From: Pseudobutyrivibrio sp. UBA3626
GTDB lineage: Bacteria > Bacillota > Clostridia > Lachnospirales > Lachnospiraceae
DNA length: 64,000 bases
Direction of reading: 5' to 3'
Assembly: GCA_002373675.1 (NCBI GenBank)
Contig: DFLF01000017.1
Coordinates: forward strand, 186,001 to 250,000
Under the pieces are notes generated by a model, which did not search any database, was not told the origin of the DNA, and saw only the letters and a list, made by a program, of their open reading frames with translations. This document shows positions 24,387 to 34,017 of the stretch, in pieces (position 1 is the stretch's first letter; every line of letters begins with the position of its first letter). The position numbers and the translations under genes were made by a program.

Positions 24387-26594
24387 CTATAACTGTTTCT
24401 TAATACCCTGTAATATACGATTTAACTGCTTGATGCTTTCTTCATCACTTCCCGCCTGCTTTAGAAGGCTAATAAGTGTCATTTTTCCCATCATTCGCTG
24501 AAGCTGTGGATTGTCTTTAACCGACTGTGCCACATCTCCCCTTGCCTCAGATGCCTTATCCATCATACTTTTTACCACCTGTCCTGCCTTCGGATGTGCC
24601 TGGAGGTCTTCAAGCTTATCATTAATTGAGAAGCAATCCTTATCTATCTGTTCACTGTCGAACCAGTTGCTGACATTACTTGCCGCTTTGTTGAATATAT
24701 ATGTCTCATCCGGCTCAGCTACATATTTTATCTCTATCTCGTCACTTGCGTCCTGCGACTTTGCCACAACTTTATGTGTCCCATTAATAGTACAGATAAA
24801 TCTGAATACTCTCTCACCCTCCTGTTCATCAATCTTAACTCCATCCATATATAATGCAACCTTGGATTGATTGGAATATACCTTAATCTCCGTCGTGTCT
24901 TCATTACGATTAATGTATCTTCTTCCACAGATATGAACAAAAGGCTCCTTTTTATTCCATGCTGCCTTATACAGATAGAACGCATCCTTTCTTTCTTTTC
25001 TGTCAAATGTCACAAGACCTTTTTGGTTCTCACCGTTCTTGCCGCCTTCATCTCTGCCGTCTGCTCCAAAATCGAACATATTCCATACATGGGTAGCCCA
25101 TAGATAAGGCCTTTTATCTATCATCTCAAGGATATGCTCGTGGTACAATGCCTGGTATTCTTCCGTATAATCTCCCTTCTGCGGGCTTGATGAATGATAC
25201 GCAATATTCGCATCTGCACCGTATTCAGAGAATCCTATAACACGGTTCGGATATTTGCTATGATACTCATCAAAGAAATCATCATTCTGCTCTAAGTCTC
25301 CAAGATACCATCCAAAATACAGGTTATAGCTGTTGATATCGGCTACATCAAGAATCGGACTGTCCGTTTCTAGCATGAATACATTAGCCATTACCGTCTG
25401 TCTTGTGCTATCCATGTCATGACACAATTCATTAAGTCTTCTGTGATTATCAATAAGCTCATCATTGACTGGGGACGCTGCTGTAATCTCATTGGATAAT
25501 CCCCATACAGCTATGGACGGATGGTTGTAGCATTGTGTTATAAGCTCTCTCATCTGACTTAATGTATTGTCAATTCCCTTGGACATATGCATTGTTATAT
25601 ATGGTATCTCAGCCCATACAACCATGCCCTCTTCATCGCACAAATCATAGAATTCCTGAGCGTGCTGATAGTGTGCAAGCCTTATTGTATTTGCTCCTAT
25701 CTCCTTGATAATATCCATGTCCCTCTTGTGATCTTCTAAGGACAATGCATTTCCTTTACCCTTTAAATCCTGGTGTCTCGATACACCTCTTAAGGGATAA
25801 ACCTTTCCGTTCAATATAAATCCTTTATCCGGATCTGTCTCAAATGTGCGGCATCCAAACCTTGTGCTGATCTTATCGCCACTGCTTAATTCAGCTTCAG
25901 CAGTGTATAGATAGGGATCTATTGTACCGTTCCAAAGATGTACATTCTCGATAACGAACTCAGCCTTTGCATAACCATTATTAACCACTGCTTCTTTTTG
26001 TAAATCATCAATTCTGATAGTAACTTTAGAGGCATTTTGCCATGTCTCTACAAGGACTGTTGCCTTATTCTCTCCAATATCCACTTTAGGTGTTACTTTA
26101 ATCCCTAAGCTTCCGTCTTTTATAAGCTCAAAGTGTTCCTTAGGCGTATTGATTATATTGACATCTCTGTACAGTCCACCGTAGAAGGTAAAATCTGCTT
26201 TTTGCGGATATACTTTGTCCGACTCTTCGTTGCTTACTGCTATTGCGAGAATATTCTCCTTAGACAGCTCATCAGTAAGCTCGATTCTGTAACACGAAAA
26301 GCCTCCTTCATGCTTTCCAAGCTTCTTGCCGTTAAGATACACTTCGCTTATATTCGCAGCACCGTTAATCTCCAAAAAAACCTTTTCTCCGCATATTTCC
26401 TCAGATGATAACGTACGAATATACCAGCATCTTCCTCTATGATAGTCATTTCCACCATCCTGTCCGTCTATATTATTCCATGTATGGGGAACTGTAACAT
26501 CCTCTCCTCTATTTGCATTAGACATGGCGTCTTCGACATCCATATCATGCTTAAGAAACTTCCATCCTTTTGATAATTTGATAATGTTACGCAT
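24387..26594 (-). CDS. Beta-galactosidase-type enzyme, GH2
   Basis: The 735-residue cytoplasmic enzyme has the GH2 order of sugar-binding domain, immunoglobulin-like domain and TIM barrel. The acid/base glutamate lies in 'VWGLSNEITAA' near 370 and the nucleophile in 'IGFSEYGADAN' near 455. 'NTIRLAHYQH' is the usual barrel strand. After the barrel come a beta domain and a helical C-terminal tail of about 90 residues. Activity on beta-galactosides is most likely; beta-glucuronide or mannoside cannot be excluded. I chose the ATG at 26594 with AGGAGG upstream. Confidence 0.92.
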   Translation of the reverse strand: MRNIIKLSKGWKFLKHDMDVEDAMSNANRGEDVTVPHTWNNIDGQDGGNDYHRGRCWYIRTLSSEEICGEKVFLEINGAANISEVYLNGKKLGKHEGGFSCYRIELTDELSKENILAIAVSNEESDKVYPQKADFTFYGGLYRDVNIINTPKEHFELIKDGSLGIKVTPKVDIGENKATVLVETWQNASKVTIRIDDLQKEAVVNNGYAKAEFVIENVHLWNGTIDPYLYTAEAELSSGDKISTRFGCRTFETDPDKGFILNGKVYPLRGVSRHQDLKGKGNALSLEDHKRDMDIIKEIGANTIRLAHYQHAQEFYDLCDEEGMVVWAEIPYITMHMSKGIDNTLSQMRELITQCYNHPSIAVWGLSNEITAASPVNDELIDNHRRLNELCHDMDSTRQTVMANVFMLETDSPILDVADINSYNLYFGWYLGDLEQNDDFFDEYHSKYPNRVIGFSEYGADANIAYHSSSPQKGDYTEEYQALYHEHILEMIDKRPYLWATHVWNMFDFGADGRDEGGKNGENQKGLVTFDRKERKDAFYLYKAAWNKKEPFVHICGRRYINRNEDTTEIKVYSNQSKVALYMDGVKIDEQEGERVFRFICTINGTHKVVAKSQDASDEIEIKYVAEPDETYIFNKAASNVSNWFDSEQIDKDCFSINDKLEDLQAHPKAGQVVKSMMDKASEARGDVAQSVKDNPQLQRMMGKMTLISLLKQAGSDEESIKQLNRILQGIKKQL

Positions 26595-26607
26595 ATACTC
26601 CTCCTGT

Positions 26608-28143
26608 TTACTTCGCCTGTGATTTTTCTTCTTCATTTTCAGCCTGTTCTATCTCCTTTTTCTGACTATCGATAGAAGCTTGTACTTCTTCCATCTTCTC
26701 CCTTGTCAAGGAGAATTTCTTCATTGCTACAAGCGTAAGTGCCCATCCAAGCAATGGCAATCCACAGAAGAGCGCTGCAGTTATTATTCTAATTCCTATT
26801 GTAAGCTCGTCCGACGCCTGTGGAATTCTTGAACCTGTATATCCTACAATTCCTATTACAAGAGTGGCAATCATAGGTGCCAAAGCACTTATCATCTTAT
26901 CGATAAATGAATATACTGCACTTACCGTTGCCGGCAGGTAGTGACCTGATCTATATAATTCATAGTCTACCACATCCATACGCATCGCACCTGTCGCTGT
27001 ACTTACAACCATCTTGAATGCGTTATTACCAAGCATCAACAGGAAGAATATTACAAGAGGTATGCCCATAGAAGATGCCCCCTTTTCTGGAACAACCATG
27101 ATAAATATTATAAACAGAACATTCCATATAATACATACCCATGTCCAGTTAATCATTACTTTTCTGTTGCCCTGCTTGCCTGCAAGCTTGGCTCCCACTA
27201 TCGCAAATATAATCGACGGAAGCATTGCAACTACACTTATAATTGATGAACCAACCATACTTCCCAGCAGTACGCTGAACATAAGTGTTGTTATAACAGA
27301 CTGTGAACCAACAGTCTGTGCCAGCTTATCGGAACAAGCCGCAACAATAAATCTTTGTAATTCCTTATTGTCTTTCAGAAGCGAGAACATCTCTTTAAAG
27401 GATGGCTTCGCATCCTTCTTGATGCCTTCAAAATTCTCAGGCTTATCGTAGGGAGTAAGACCTATACATGTAAGAATAAGCGCTACAAGTGATACACCGA
27501 CTACAATAAGATTGGCCCATTGAAATACTTCGATTGTCCAGCTGTAATCTGTAGCTCCGTTTTCAAGTTGATACGGCGTTCCGAATCTCGGAAGAAGAAT
27601 AACTGTTATCAACATAGATACAATCATAGGTGAGAGATAAGAATAGATAACCTGCCACACACCTATTGTGGGACGCTGCTTAGGGTCGTTTGTCAGGATA
27701 TTGCCCTCCATATTACCGACACAGCTTGCAAATGTATAGCCTATTATATAGAAAAAGTAAATTATAATAAATACTGCAACTCCTGCGGGATTAGAAAATG
27801 TATCATCCGGGCCAAAGCTGAAATTGCCGGCAAATACATTACACATAAGCGTAGTTGAAATCGCCATCAATGCCCATCCGATTGCAAGAAACATCCTCAT
27901 CTTGCCATGTTTTGAATTGAATTTCTCAATTATAAGGGCTATGAACGGATCGGTAATACTATCAAACACTCTTGTTATCGTAATAAGTACACCAACCAAA
28001 ACCGTAGTAATAGCATATCCCAGATTGCCTATATATGCTGCGTATCCAAGCAGCACATAAAATGCCATCTGCATTATGCCTGTCATCTGACTCAAGGCAA
28101 TGTGCCATGTCTTAGCTCTTTTGTAAGTAACTTGTTCTGCCAT
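26608..28143 (-). CDS. GPH-family sugar:cation symporter (MelB-like)
   Basis: The 511-residue protein has twelve predicted membrane helices. The GPH signature after helix 2 is 'DSITDPFIALIIEKFNSKHGKMR', corresponding to 'DPxxGxxxDRTxxRxGRxRP'. It ends in a charged cytoplasmic tail. It is the first gene of the minus-strand glycoside operon and would import the rhamnose-containing glycoside with sodium or protons, since none of the hydrolases has a signal peptide. It is divergent from the AraC regulator. Confidence 0.92.
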   Translation of the reverse strand: MAEQVTYKRAKTWHIALSQMTGIMQMAFYVLLGYAAYIGNLGYAITTVLVGVLITITRVFDSITDPFIALIIEKFNSKHGKMRMFLAIGWALMAISTTLMCNVFAGNFSFGPDDTFSNPAGVAVFIIIYFFYIIGYTFASCVGNMEGNILTNDPKQRPTIGVWQVIYSYLSPMIVSMLITVILLPRFGTPYQLENGATDYSWTIEVFQWANLIVVGVSLVALILTCIGLTPYDKPENFEGIKKDAKPSFKEMFSLLKDNKELQRFIVAACSDKLAQTVGSQSVITTLMFSVLLGSMVGSSIISVVAMLPSIIFAIVGAKLAGKQGNRKVMINWTWVCIIWNVLFIIFIMVVPEKGASSMGIPLVIFFLLMLGNNAFKMVVSTATGAMRMDVVDYELYRSGHYLPATVSAVYSFIDKMISALAPMIATLVIGIVGYTGSRIPQASDELTIGIRIITAALFCGLPLLGWALTLVAMKKFSLTREKMEEVQASIDSQKKEIEQAENEEEKSQAK

Positions 28144-28321
28144 AATTAACCTCCTTTACACAATACAATGTATTACGCTACTTCCGTTTTTGATAATTTC
28201 ATTCTAGCAACTCATAGGAGAAATTGTTAGAAATGTATTGTGATAAATAGCACTAATTTGACATAAAATCACTATTATGATATTTTTCTTATAGTATCTA
28301 TGTTTACTTTGGGAGAACAAT
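28144..28321. promoter_or_regulatory. Divergent control region of glycoside operon and AraC gene
   Basis: For the AraC gene, TTGACA (28258-28263) and TATTTT (28281-28286) lie 17 nt apart on the plus strand. CACAATACA at 28159-28167 is matched by its inverted copy TGTATTGTG at 28234-28242. These are candidate AraC-type half sites on either side of the minus-strand operon promoter. Confidence 0.55.
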
Positions 28322-29533
28322 ATGAACAGGGAACTCTTTTCTTCAACAATTCAAAACCTTAACTCAGTATATGTAACTCATTTTGCGTCAAATGAATCCG
28401 TTCCCTCCTTTTTTCATGAAAAATACTGTTATCATGCCTCTTTACAAAAATGCTACACAAAAGAGGCATTATCTCATACTATATCTAATCTTCCTCATCA
28501 CGCTATATGGGAAATTCAGGATTTGCTCGGACTTAGAGTATTCCTTTTCAGACTAGATGATCATATATGGCTTCTCGGCCCTTTTGTAACAGACAAATTC
28601 TCTGAAAAAAGGACTCAATCCGTACTTATAAAAAACGGTCTCTCAGCATCGTATATTCCATCACTAAGGTTATTTTACAGTTCCTTTCCGCTTATTATGG
28701 AACAAGAATTACTGCATAATCTGAATGCTTTAATCAAGTCATTTGTACCAAAAGAGCCTGAATATACTTTCAGACATATCAGCACCGACAACATGGGAGA
28801 TACATACAGCGATACCAATGCAGAATATAAGACTCGCTTTGACTATCAAAGCATCAAGAAGCGCTACGAACACGAGAATACTTTTCTGAATATGATAGAA
28901 AAAGGAGATACGGACCATGTGCTTGAAGCCTTCGACAAGATGACAATGTCAGATCTTAACTCCAGACGTTATATTAATGCAATTTATTACGATCCCAAGA
29001 CAAGTATGGCAATGATTAGAGCTCTCAGCAGAAAAGCTGCCGAAAGGGGAGGCGTACCCCTTATGGAGATTAATGAGATAACACAAAGAATCGCCCAGGA
29101 CACCTTGCATTTACACAACGAAAAGGATTACATAAAGAGTATGCACTCACTAATACTGTCCCTGACAAAGGCTGTAAAGCGTCATAAAATCTCCGACAGC
29201 AACCTGACATCTCCTATACTCAAGGTTGTAAGCTTCATCCGCTCCAATTATACCCAGGATATAGACTTGTACGAACTTGCTACAATATCCGGCTACACCA
29301 ACGCCTATCTCTCACGAGAATTCAAATCACAGATGAATATGACCATCTCCGACTACATCAGAACCTTAAGATGTGAAAAGGCTGCAAGACTTCTTAGAGA
29401 AAGCGATCTTCCCATATCATCAATCAGCTCATACGTGGGCTATCACGACAACAATTATTTTGTTAAGGTATTTAAAAAGCAATATTCTATGACACCAACA
29501 AAATGGCGAAAAGATAATTCTAAAATTAACTGA
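28322..29533 (+). CDS. AraC-family transcriptional regulator
   Basis: The 403-residue protein has a divergent N-terminal sensing region and a C-terminal AraC-type double helix-turn-helix from about 300. Visible are 'LYELATISGYTNAYLSREFKSQMNMTISDYIRTLR' in part and the second-helix signature 'ISSISSYVGYHDNNYFVKVFKKQYSMTPTKWR'. It is divergent from the glycoside transporter and operon and is the likely local activator. Its last 8 nt overlap the end of the convergent xylulokinase gene. Confidence 0.92.
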   Translation: MNRELFSSTIQNLNSVYVTHFASNESVPSFFHEKYCYHASLQKCYTKEALSHTISNLPHHAIWEIQDLLGLRVFLFRLDDHIWLLGPFVTDKFSEKRTQSVLIKNGLSASYIPSLRLFYSSFPLIMEQELLHNLNALIKSFVPKEPEYTFRHISTDNMGDTYSDTNAEYKTRFDYQSIKKRYEHENTFLNMIEKGDTDHVLEAFDKMTMSDLNSRRYINAIYYDPKTSMAMIRALSRKAAERGGVPLMEINEITQRIAQDTLHLHNEKDYIKSMHSLILSLTKAVKRHKISDSNLTSPILKVVSFIRSNYTQDIDLYELATISGYTNAYLSREFKSQMNMTISDYIRTLRCEKAARLLRESDLPISSISSYVGYHDNNYFVKVFKKQYSMTPTKWRKDNSKIN

Positions 29534-30995
29534 TACTTCCAAATACACCTTTAAGTGCAGGATATATTTGTCTAAACTCATTATATCTGTCATTATACTT
29601 TAGTGCTGTCTCACGCCTTGGCTCATAACTGTCAACCACACGCACGATTGCCTCTGACGCTTCACGAACAGACTTATACTCACCGCATCCGACTGCCGCG
29701 AGCATAGCGGCTCCCATTGACGGACCCTCGTTGGTCTCTATCACATCAACGGGTATATTCAAGATATTGGCAATCATCTGCCTCCACAGCAGACTTTTTG
29801 CGCCACCTCCGCATATCTTCGTTCTTGGTATTTTTATTCCCAGACTTTTCGCCACTTCAAAAGAATCTCTTAGTGCAAAAGCCACTCCTTCAAGCACAGC
29901 CTGAGTCATATCCGAAGCGTCAGTATCCATCGTCATACCTACAAATGCTCCCCTTGCACACGGGTCATTATGTGGCGACCTCTCACCCATAAGATATGGC
30001 AGAAAAAACACGTGATTTTCTCCAAGCTTCTTTATCCTTTTTTGCGCAGTCGAGAAATCAGACGTGCCCAGTATATCTTCCATCCACCATTTATTACAGC
30101 TTGCAGCCGATAGCATACATCCCATTAGATGATATCCTCCGTCTGCGTGCGCAAAGGAATGTAAAGCATTGTTAACATCTACACCAAAGTCCTTGCTTGA
30201 TATAAATATTGTACCAGATGTTCCCAGTGATATATTGCATTTACCATCTCCTACTGTTCCTGTTCCAACAGCAGCCGCGGCATTGTCTCCTGCACCGATT
30301 ATTATCTTGACATCCCTGCCAAGACCCAGCATGTCTGCAATCTTTGGCTTAAGCGTCCCCACAACGTCATAGCTTTCATGAAGCTTCGGCAGCATAGACT
30401 TATCAATACCGCAGATATCAATCATCTTATCAGACCATTTTCGATTCTTAACATCTAATAGTAACATACCCGACGCATCGGAATAATCTGTGCAAAAGCT
30501 TCCTGACAATCTATATGCAAGATAATCCTTTGGAAGCATTATCTTAGATATTTTACTATAATTATCCGGTTCATTATCCCGAACCCACAAAAGCTTCGGT
30601 GCAGTAAATCCGGCAAAGGCAATGTTGGCGGTATACTCTGACAATTTGCCTTTTCCCACCTTCGTATTAAGATATTCTACTTGCGACACACTTCTGTTAT
30701 CATTCCAGAGTATAGCCGGACGAATGACCTCATCATTCCTATCTAGCATAACAAGCCCATGCATCTGTCCGCCAAAGCTTATTCCCATAACCTTCGACTT
30801 GTCTATGTCCGCTACTAATTCACTCAAGCCTTCTATAGTCTTGTCATACCAGTCATATGGATTCTGCTCAGACCATCCCGGATGTGGAAAACTCAGATTA
30901 TACTCCCTTGTCGCTGTATTTTCTATGTTTCCTTTTTCATCCATCAAAAGCAGTTTTACCGCAGAAGTTCCAAGATCAATGCCTATATAATACAC
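29526..30995 (-). CDS. xylB: Xylulokinase (FGGY family)
   Basis: The 489-residue kinase starts MYYIGIDLGTSAVKLLLMD, with 'SFGGQMHGLV', 'ILWNDNRS', 'GAGDNAAAAVGTG' and 'ICGGGAKSLLWRQMIAN' as in XylB. It would phosphorylate D-xylulose at C5. It follows an AraA/FucI-type isomerase gene by 21 nt, so the pair may handle a pentose released from the glycosides. Substrate specificity within FGGY kinases cannot be fixed by eye. Confidence 0.88.
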   Translation of the reverse strand: MYYIGIDLGTSAVKLLLMDEKGNIENTATREYNLSFPHPGWSEQNPYDWYDKTIEGLSELVADIDKSKVMGISFGGQMHGLVMLDRNDEVIRPAILWNDNRSVSQVEYLNTKVGKGKLSEYTANIAFAGFTAPKLLWVRDNEPDNYSKISKIMLPKDYLAYRLSGSFCTDYSDASGMLLLDVKNRKWSDKMIDICGIDKSMLPKLHESYDVVGTLKPKIADMLGLGRDVKIIIGAGDNAAAAVGTGTVGDGKCNISLGTSGTIFISSKDFGVDVNNALHSFAHADGGYHLMGCMLSAASCNKWWMEDILGTSDFSTAQKRIKKLGENHVFFLPYLMGERSPHNDPCARGAFVGMTMDTDASDMTQAVLEGVAFALRDSFEVAKSLGIKIPRTKICGGGAKSLLWRQMIANILNIPVDVIETNEGPSMGAAMLAAVGCGEYKSVREASEAIVRVVDSYEPRRETALKYNDRYNEFRQIYPALKGVFGSIS

Positions 30996-31016
30996 GATGA
31001 TTCTCCTTCTATTAAT

Positions 31017-32498
31017 CTACTCAAACGGGTTCTCCGTAGGATACCTGTCTCCTGCTGGGCGATTATATCCTATCTCTTCAACAGGAACACCGATGTATTT
31101 GAATACCTCATACAAAGTCTTACCGTAGTGTCCAAACGCAACTGCGCCATGATGAGGAAAGTTCTTCTCTATCAGCACATGGCGATAGAATCTTCCCATC
31201 TCCTTTATAGCAAAAACTCCTATGGAACCAAAGGATCTGGTTGCGACAGGAAGTACTTCACCTTCTGCAATATACGCTCTTAGCTTTGAATCAGATGTGG
31301 ACTGTAATCTATAAAATGTTATCTCCCCCGGAACAATATCTCCTTCAAGAGTACCGTTAGTCACCTCAACAGGAAGGCTTCGCGCCATAATCTTTTGATA
31401 CTTCATCTCACAGAAAGCCAGCTTGTTAGACGGCGTATTTCCACAATGAAATCCCATAAATGTATCTTGTAACAAATAATTGTATTTGTCTTGTATATCC
31501 TCTGAATACAAATCCTTTGGCACAGTATTATTAATATCCAAAAGGGTAACAGCATCTTCGGATATAACCGCTCCAATGTATTCACTTAGGCATCCGTATA
31601 TATCCACCTCACAGGAAACCGGTATTCCTTGTTTGGTCAATCTGGAATTCACATAGCAGGGCACAAATCCGAATTGTGTCTGGAATGCCGGCCAACACTT
31701 ACCTGCAATTGCCACATATTCTCTGTACCCTTTGTGTTCCTCAATCCAATCCTTCAAGGTAAGCTCATAGCAGGCAAGCTTTTCAAGAATCTCCGGCTTC
31801 TTATTGCCTTTTCCTAACTCTTGTTCCATATCAGCAACAACTTCTGCTATCCTAGGGTCATTAGCATGCTTATTATATGCCTCGAATAAGTCAAGCTCAG
31901 AATTCTCCTCTATCTCTACACCCAACTGATACAATTGATGAATCGGAGCGTTACATGCAAGAAAATTAAGAGGTCTGGGGCCAAAACTGATTATTTTCAG
32001 GTTGTTTAATGCTATGATTGTTCTGGCAATCGGTGCGAACTGCGCAATCATATCGGCGCAATCATCTGCATCACCAACAGGATACTCCGGTATATAGGCT
32101 TTAACACCCCGAAGCTTGAGATTGTAGCTTGCATTGAGCATACCACAATATGCATCACCTCTGTTGTCCTGAAGATATTGTCCGCTCTCCTCGGCTGCCG
32201 CTATGAACATCTTAGGTCCGTCAAAATGCTTTGCCAAAAGGGTCTCAGAAATCTCCGGTCCGAAGTTACCAAGATATACAACAAGGGCATTACATCCTGC
32301 CTTCTTAATATCATCAAGAGCCTGCACCATATGAAGCTCGCTTTCAACAATACATATCGGACATTCATATACATCCAGCTTTGGATGTCTTGTCCTCAAT
32401 GCTTTCATAAGATTTGCTCTTCTGTTCACAGAAAGGCTCTCAGGGAAGCAGTCACGACTAACTGCAACGATGCCGATTTTTTCAGATGGTCTGTTCAT
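31017..32498 (-). CDS. L-fucose/L-arabinose isomerase-family protein
   Basis: The 493-residue protein is a second member of the AraA/FucI superfamily, clearly different from the one at 16790-18211. It has 'ISFGPRPLNFLACNAPIHQL', 'CEVDIYGCLSEYIGAVIS' and a C-terminal 'FPHHGAVAFGHYG'. Glu, Asp and His metal ligands are plausible in those segments. I chose the ATG at 32498 with AGGAGG about 10 nt upstream. It probably forms a two-gene unit with the kinase downstream; the natural substrate is unknown. Confidence 0.8.
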   Translation of the reverse strand: MNRPSEKIGIVAVSRDCFPESLSVNRRANLMKALRTRHPKLDVYECPICIVESELHMVQALDDIKKAGCNALVVYLGNFGPEISETLLAKHFDGPKMFIAAAEESGQYLQDNRGDAYCGMLNASYNLKLRGVKAYIPEYPVGDADDCADMIAQFAPIARTIIALNNLKIISFGPRPLNFLACNAPIHQLYQLGVEIEENSELDLFEAYNKHANDPRIAEVVADMEQELGKGNKKPEILEKLACYELTLKDWIEEHKGYREYVAIAGKCWPAFQTQFGFVPCYVNSRLTKQGIPVSCEVDIYGCLSEYIGAVISEDAVTLLDINNTVPKDLYSEDIQDKYNYLLQDTFMGFHCGNTPSNKLAFCEMKYQKIMARSLPVEVTNGTLEGDIVPGEITFYRLQSTSDSKLRAYIAEGEVLPVATRSFGSIGVFAIKEMGRFYRHVLIEKNFPHHGAVAFGHYGKTLYEVFKYIGVPVEEIGYNRPAGDRYPTENPFE

Positions 32499-32621
32499 TG
32501 TATTGTCCTCCTGTCCTATAGTTGATGCTATCATTATACACCGATTAAATTCTCTTGCAATCTATAATTTCAATAATCTAAATCCTTGATGAAATTATAA
32601 AAGTAATATAAAATCTATAAT

Positions 32622-33206
32622 ATGACTGAATACGAGAAAATGATTTCAAGTAAATTATATAATTCCACCGACCCTGAACTAATAAAACTTAGGAATAAAG
32701 CACAGGATCTTTGCTATGAATATAATCTGCTTCGACCGTCTGACAAAGACAATCAGCAGGATATTATGAGTAGATTACTTGGCTCTATCGGGTCGAGGTA
32801 TGAGATACGCGCGCCCTTCTATTGCGACTATGGATTCAACATATCTATCGGTGATAACTTCTTTTCGAACTTCAATACGGTATTTATTGATTGCAGTCGG
32901 ATTGTAATAGGTAATAATGTCATGTTCGGACCGAATTGTTGTATCGACGGTGCAGGTCATCCTACAGACACTGTCAGAAGGAATGAAGGCTACGAATATG
33001 CCTATCCTATCACTATAGAAGATGATGTGTGGCTAGGTTCAGGTGTACATATAATGCCGGGTATTACAATTGGTCGCGGATGTGTTATTGGAGCCGGCAG
33101 TATCGTAACAAAAGACATCCCTCCCTACTCTCTTGCTGTGGGTAATCCTTGCCACGTTATAAGAGAGATTACAGATGAAGATAGAACAAGGAATTGGGAC
33201 AGATAG
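32622..33206 (+). CDS. Maltose/galactoside O-acetyltransferase-like protein
   Basis: The 194-residue protein has an N-terminal helical cap and a left-handed beta-helix of hexapeptide repeats. The family words are visible: 'FYCDYGFNISIGDNFFSNFNTVFIDC', 'HPTD', 'ITIEDDVWLGSGVHIMPGITIGRGCVIGAGSIVTKDIPPYSLAVGNP'. It would transfer acetyl from acetyl-CoA to a hydroxyl of a sugar or small molecule. It is the first of four plus-strand genes and overlaps the leader region of the racemase gene. In this setting it may act on a cluster product instead of a free sugar. Confidence 0.88.
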   Translation: MTEYEKMISSKLYNSTDPELIKLRNKAQDLCYEYNLLRPSDKDNQQDIMSRLLGSIGSRYEIRAPFYCDYGFNISIGDNFFSNFNTVFIDCSRIVIGNNVMFGPNCCIDGAGHPTDTVRRNEGYEYAYPITIEDDVWLGSGVHIMPGITIGRGCVIGAGSIVTKDIPPYSLAVGNPCHVIREITDEDRTRNWDR

Positions 33207-33223
33207 ATATAAGAGGTATAATA

Positions 33224-34006
33224 ATGCAACAAAACTATGAATATGGATACACATCCTCTGAGGAACTTAGAGGTATGGTACACAGTAATAAAGGTCAATT
33301 GATGTCGGGATATACTATAGGAATTCTTGTTCAGGATGTTCATTATCCGTTAATCCCAGGCAACGTGGTTAATGCCTGCTCATATAATTATCCGGTAAGA
33401 ATGGAGATTGTGCCGGGAGCTAACCAGGATAGAGTTCACAGTGCAGACTCATCTTTGCTTCCAAATATTATTAAGACTTGCGAATTGCTTGTATCTCAGG
33501 GAGTACGAGCTATAGTAGGCGGTTGCGGATATTTTGGTAATTTTCAAAAAGAAGTGGCAGACGCTATAGATGTTCCTGTATACCTATCAAGCATAATACA
33601 GATTCCATGGATTAGAGCAGGTCTTGGCAATGATGATGAAATAGGCATCATATGCGCTGATAAGAAAAGCTTTACAGACGATATTCTAAGTCAATGCCTG
33701 GTTGGTGAATCTGACAAAAAAAGATGCCATATAGTAGGTGCCCAAGATATGCCGGAGTTTTCATCACTTCTTAACAGAAGAGGTTCCTTTGACAACAGCA
33801 TTATTGAAAAGGAACTTACTGAATTGGCTGCTGATTTGGTAAGTTCACACCCGAAAATCAAAGCTTTGCTGCTTGAGTGTTCCGATATGCCACCTTACAG
33901 TGCCGTAATCCAGAGAGCTGTTAGGCTTCCCGTATATGATTTTATGACTTTAATTGACTTTGTACACTCAGCTGTCGCCAAGCATCCATACTACGGATTT
34001 ATTTAA
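33224..34006 (+). CDS. Asp/Glu/hydantoin racemase-family protein
   Basis: The 260-residue protein looks like an aspartate/glutamate racemase-fold protein. 'VRAIVGGCGYFGNFQKEVADAIDVPVY' carries the first active-site cysteine in GGCG, and 'KIKALLLECSDMPPYSAVIQ' carries the second in LECS. It needs no PLP. I chose the ATG at 33224 with AGAGG 7 nt upstream over the earlier GIIM start. It ends 11 nt before the methyltransferase gene. Racemisation or decarboxylation of an amino-acid-derived substrate is likely from the family; the substrate is unknown. Confidence 0.82.
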   Translation: MQQNYEYGYTSSEELRGMVHSNKGQLMSGYTIGILVQDVHYPLIPGNVVNACSYNYPVRMEIVPGANQDRVHSADSSLLPNIIKTCELLVSQGVRAIVGGCGYFGNFQKEVADAIDVPVYLSSIIQIPWIRAGLGNDDEIGIICADKKSFTDDILSQCLVGESDKKRCHIVGAQDMPEFSSLLNRRGSFDNSIIEKELTELAADLVSSHPKIKALLLECSDMPPYSAVIQRAVRLPVYDFMTLIDFVHSAVAKHPYYGFI

Positions 34007-34017
34007 TAAGAGTGCTT

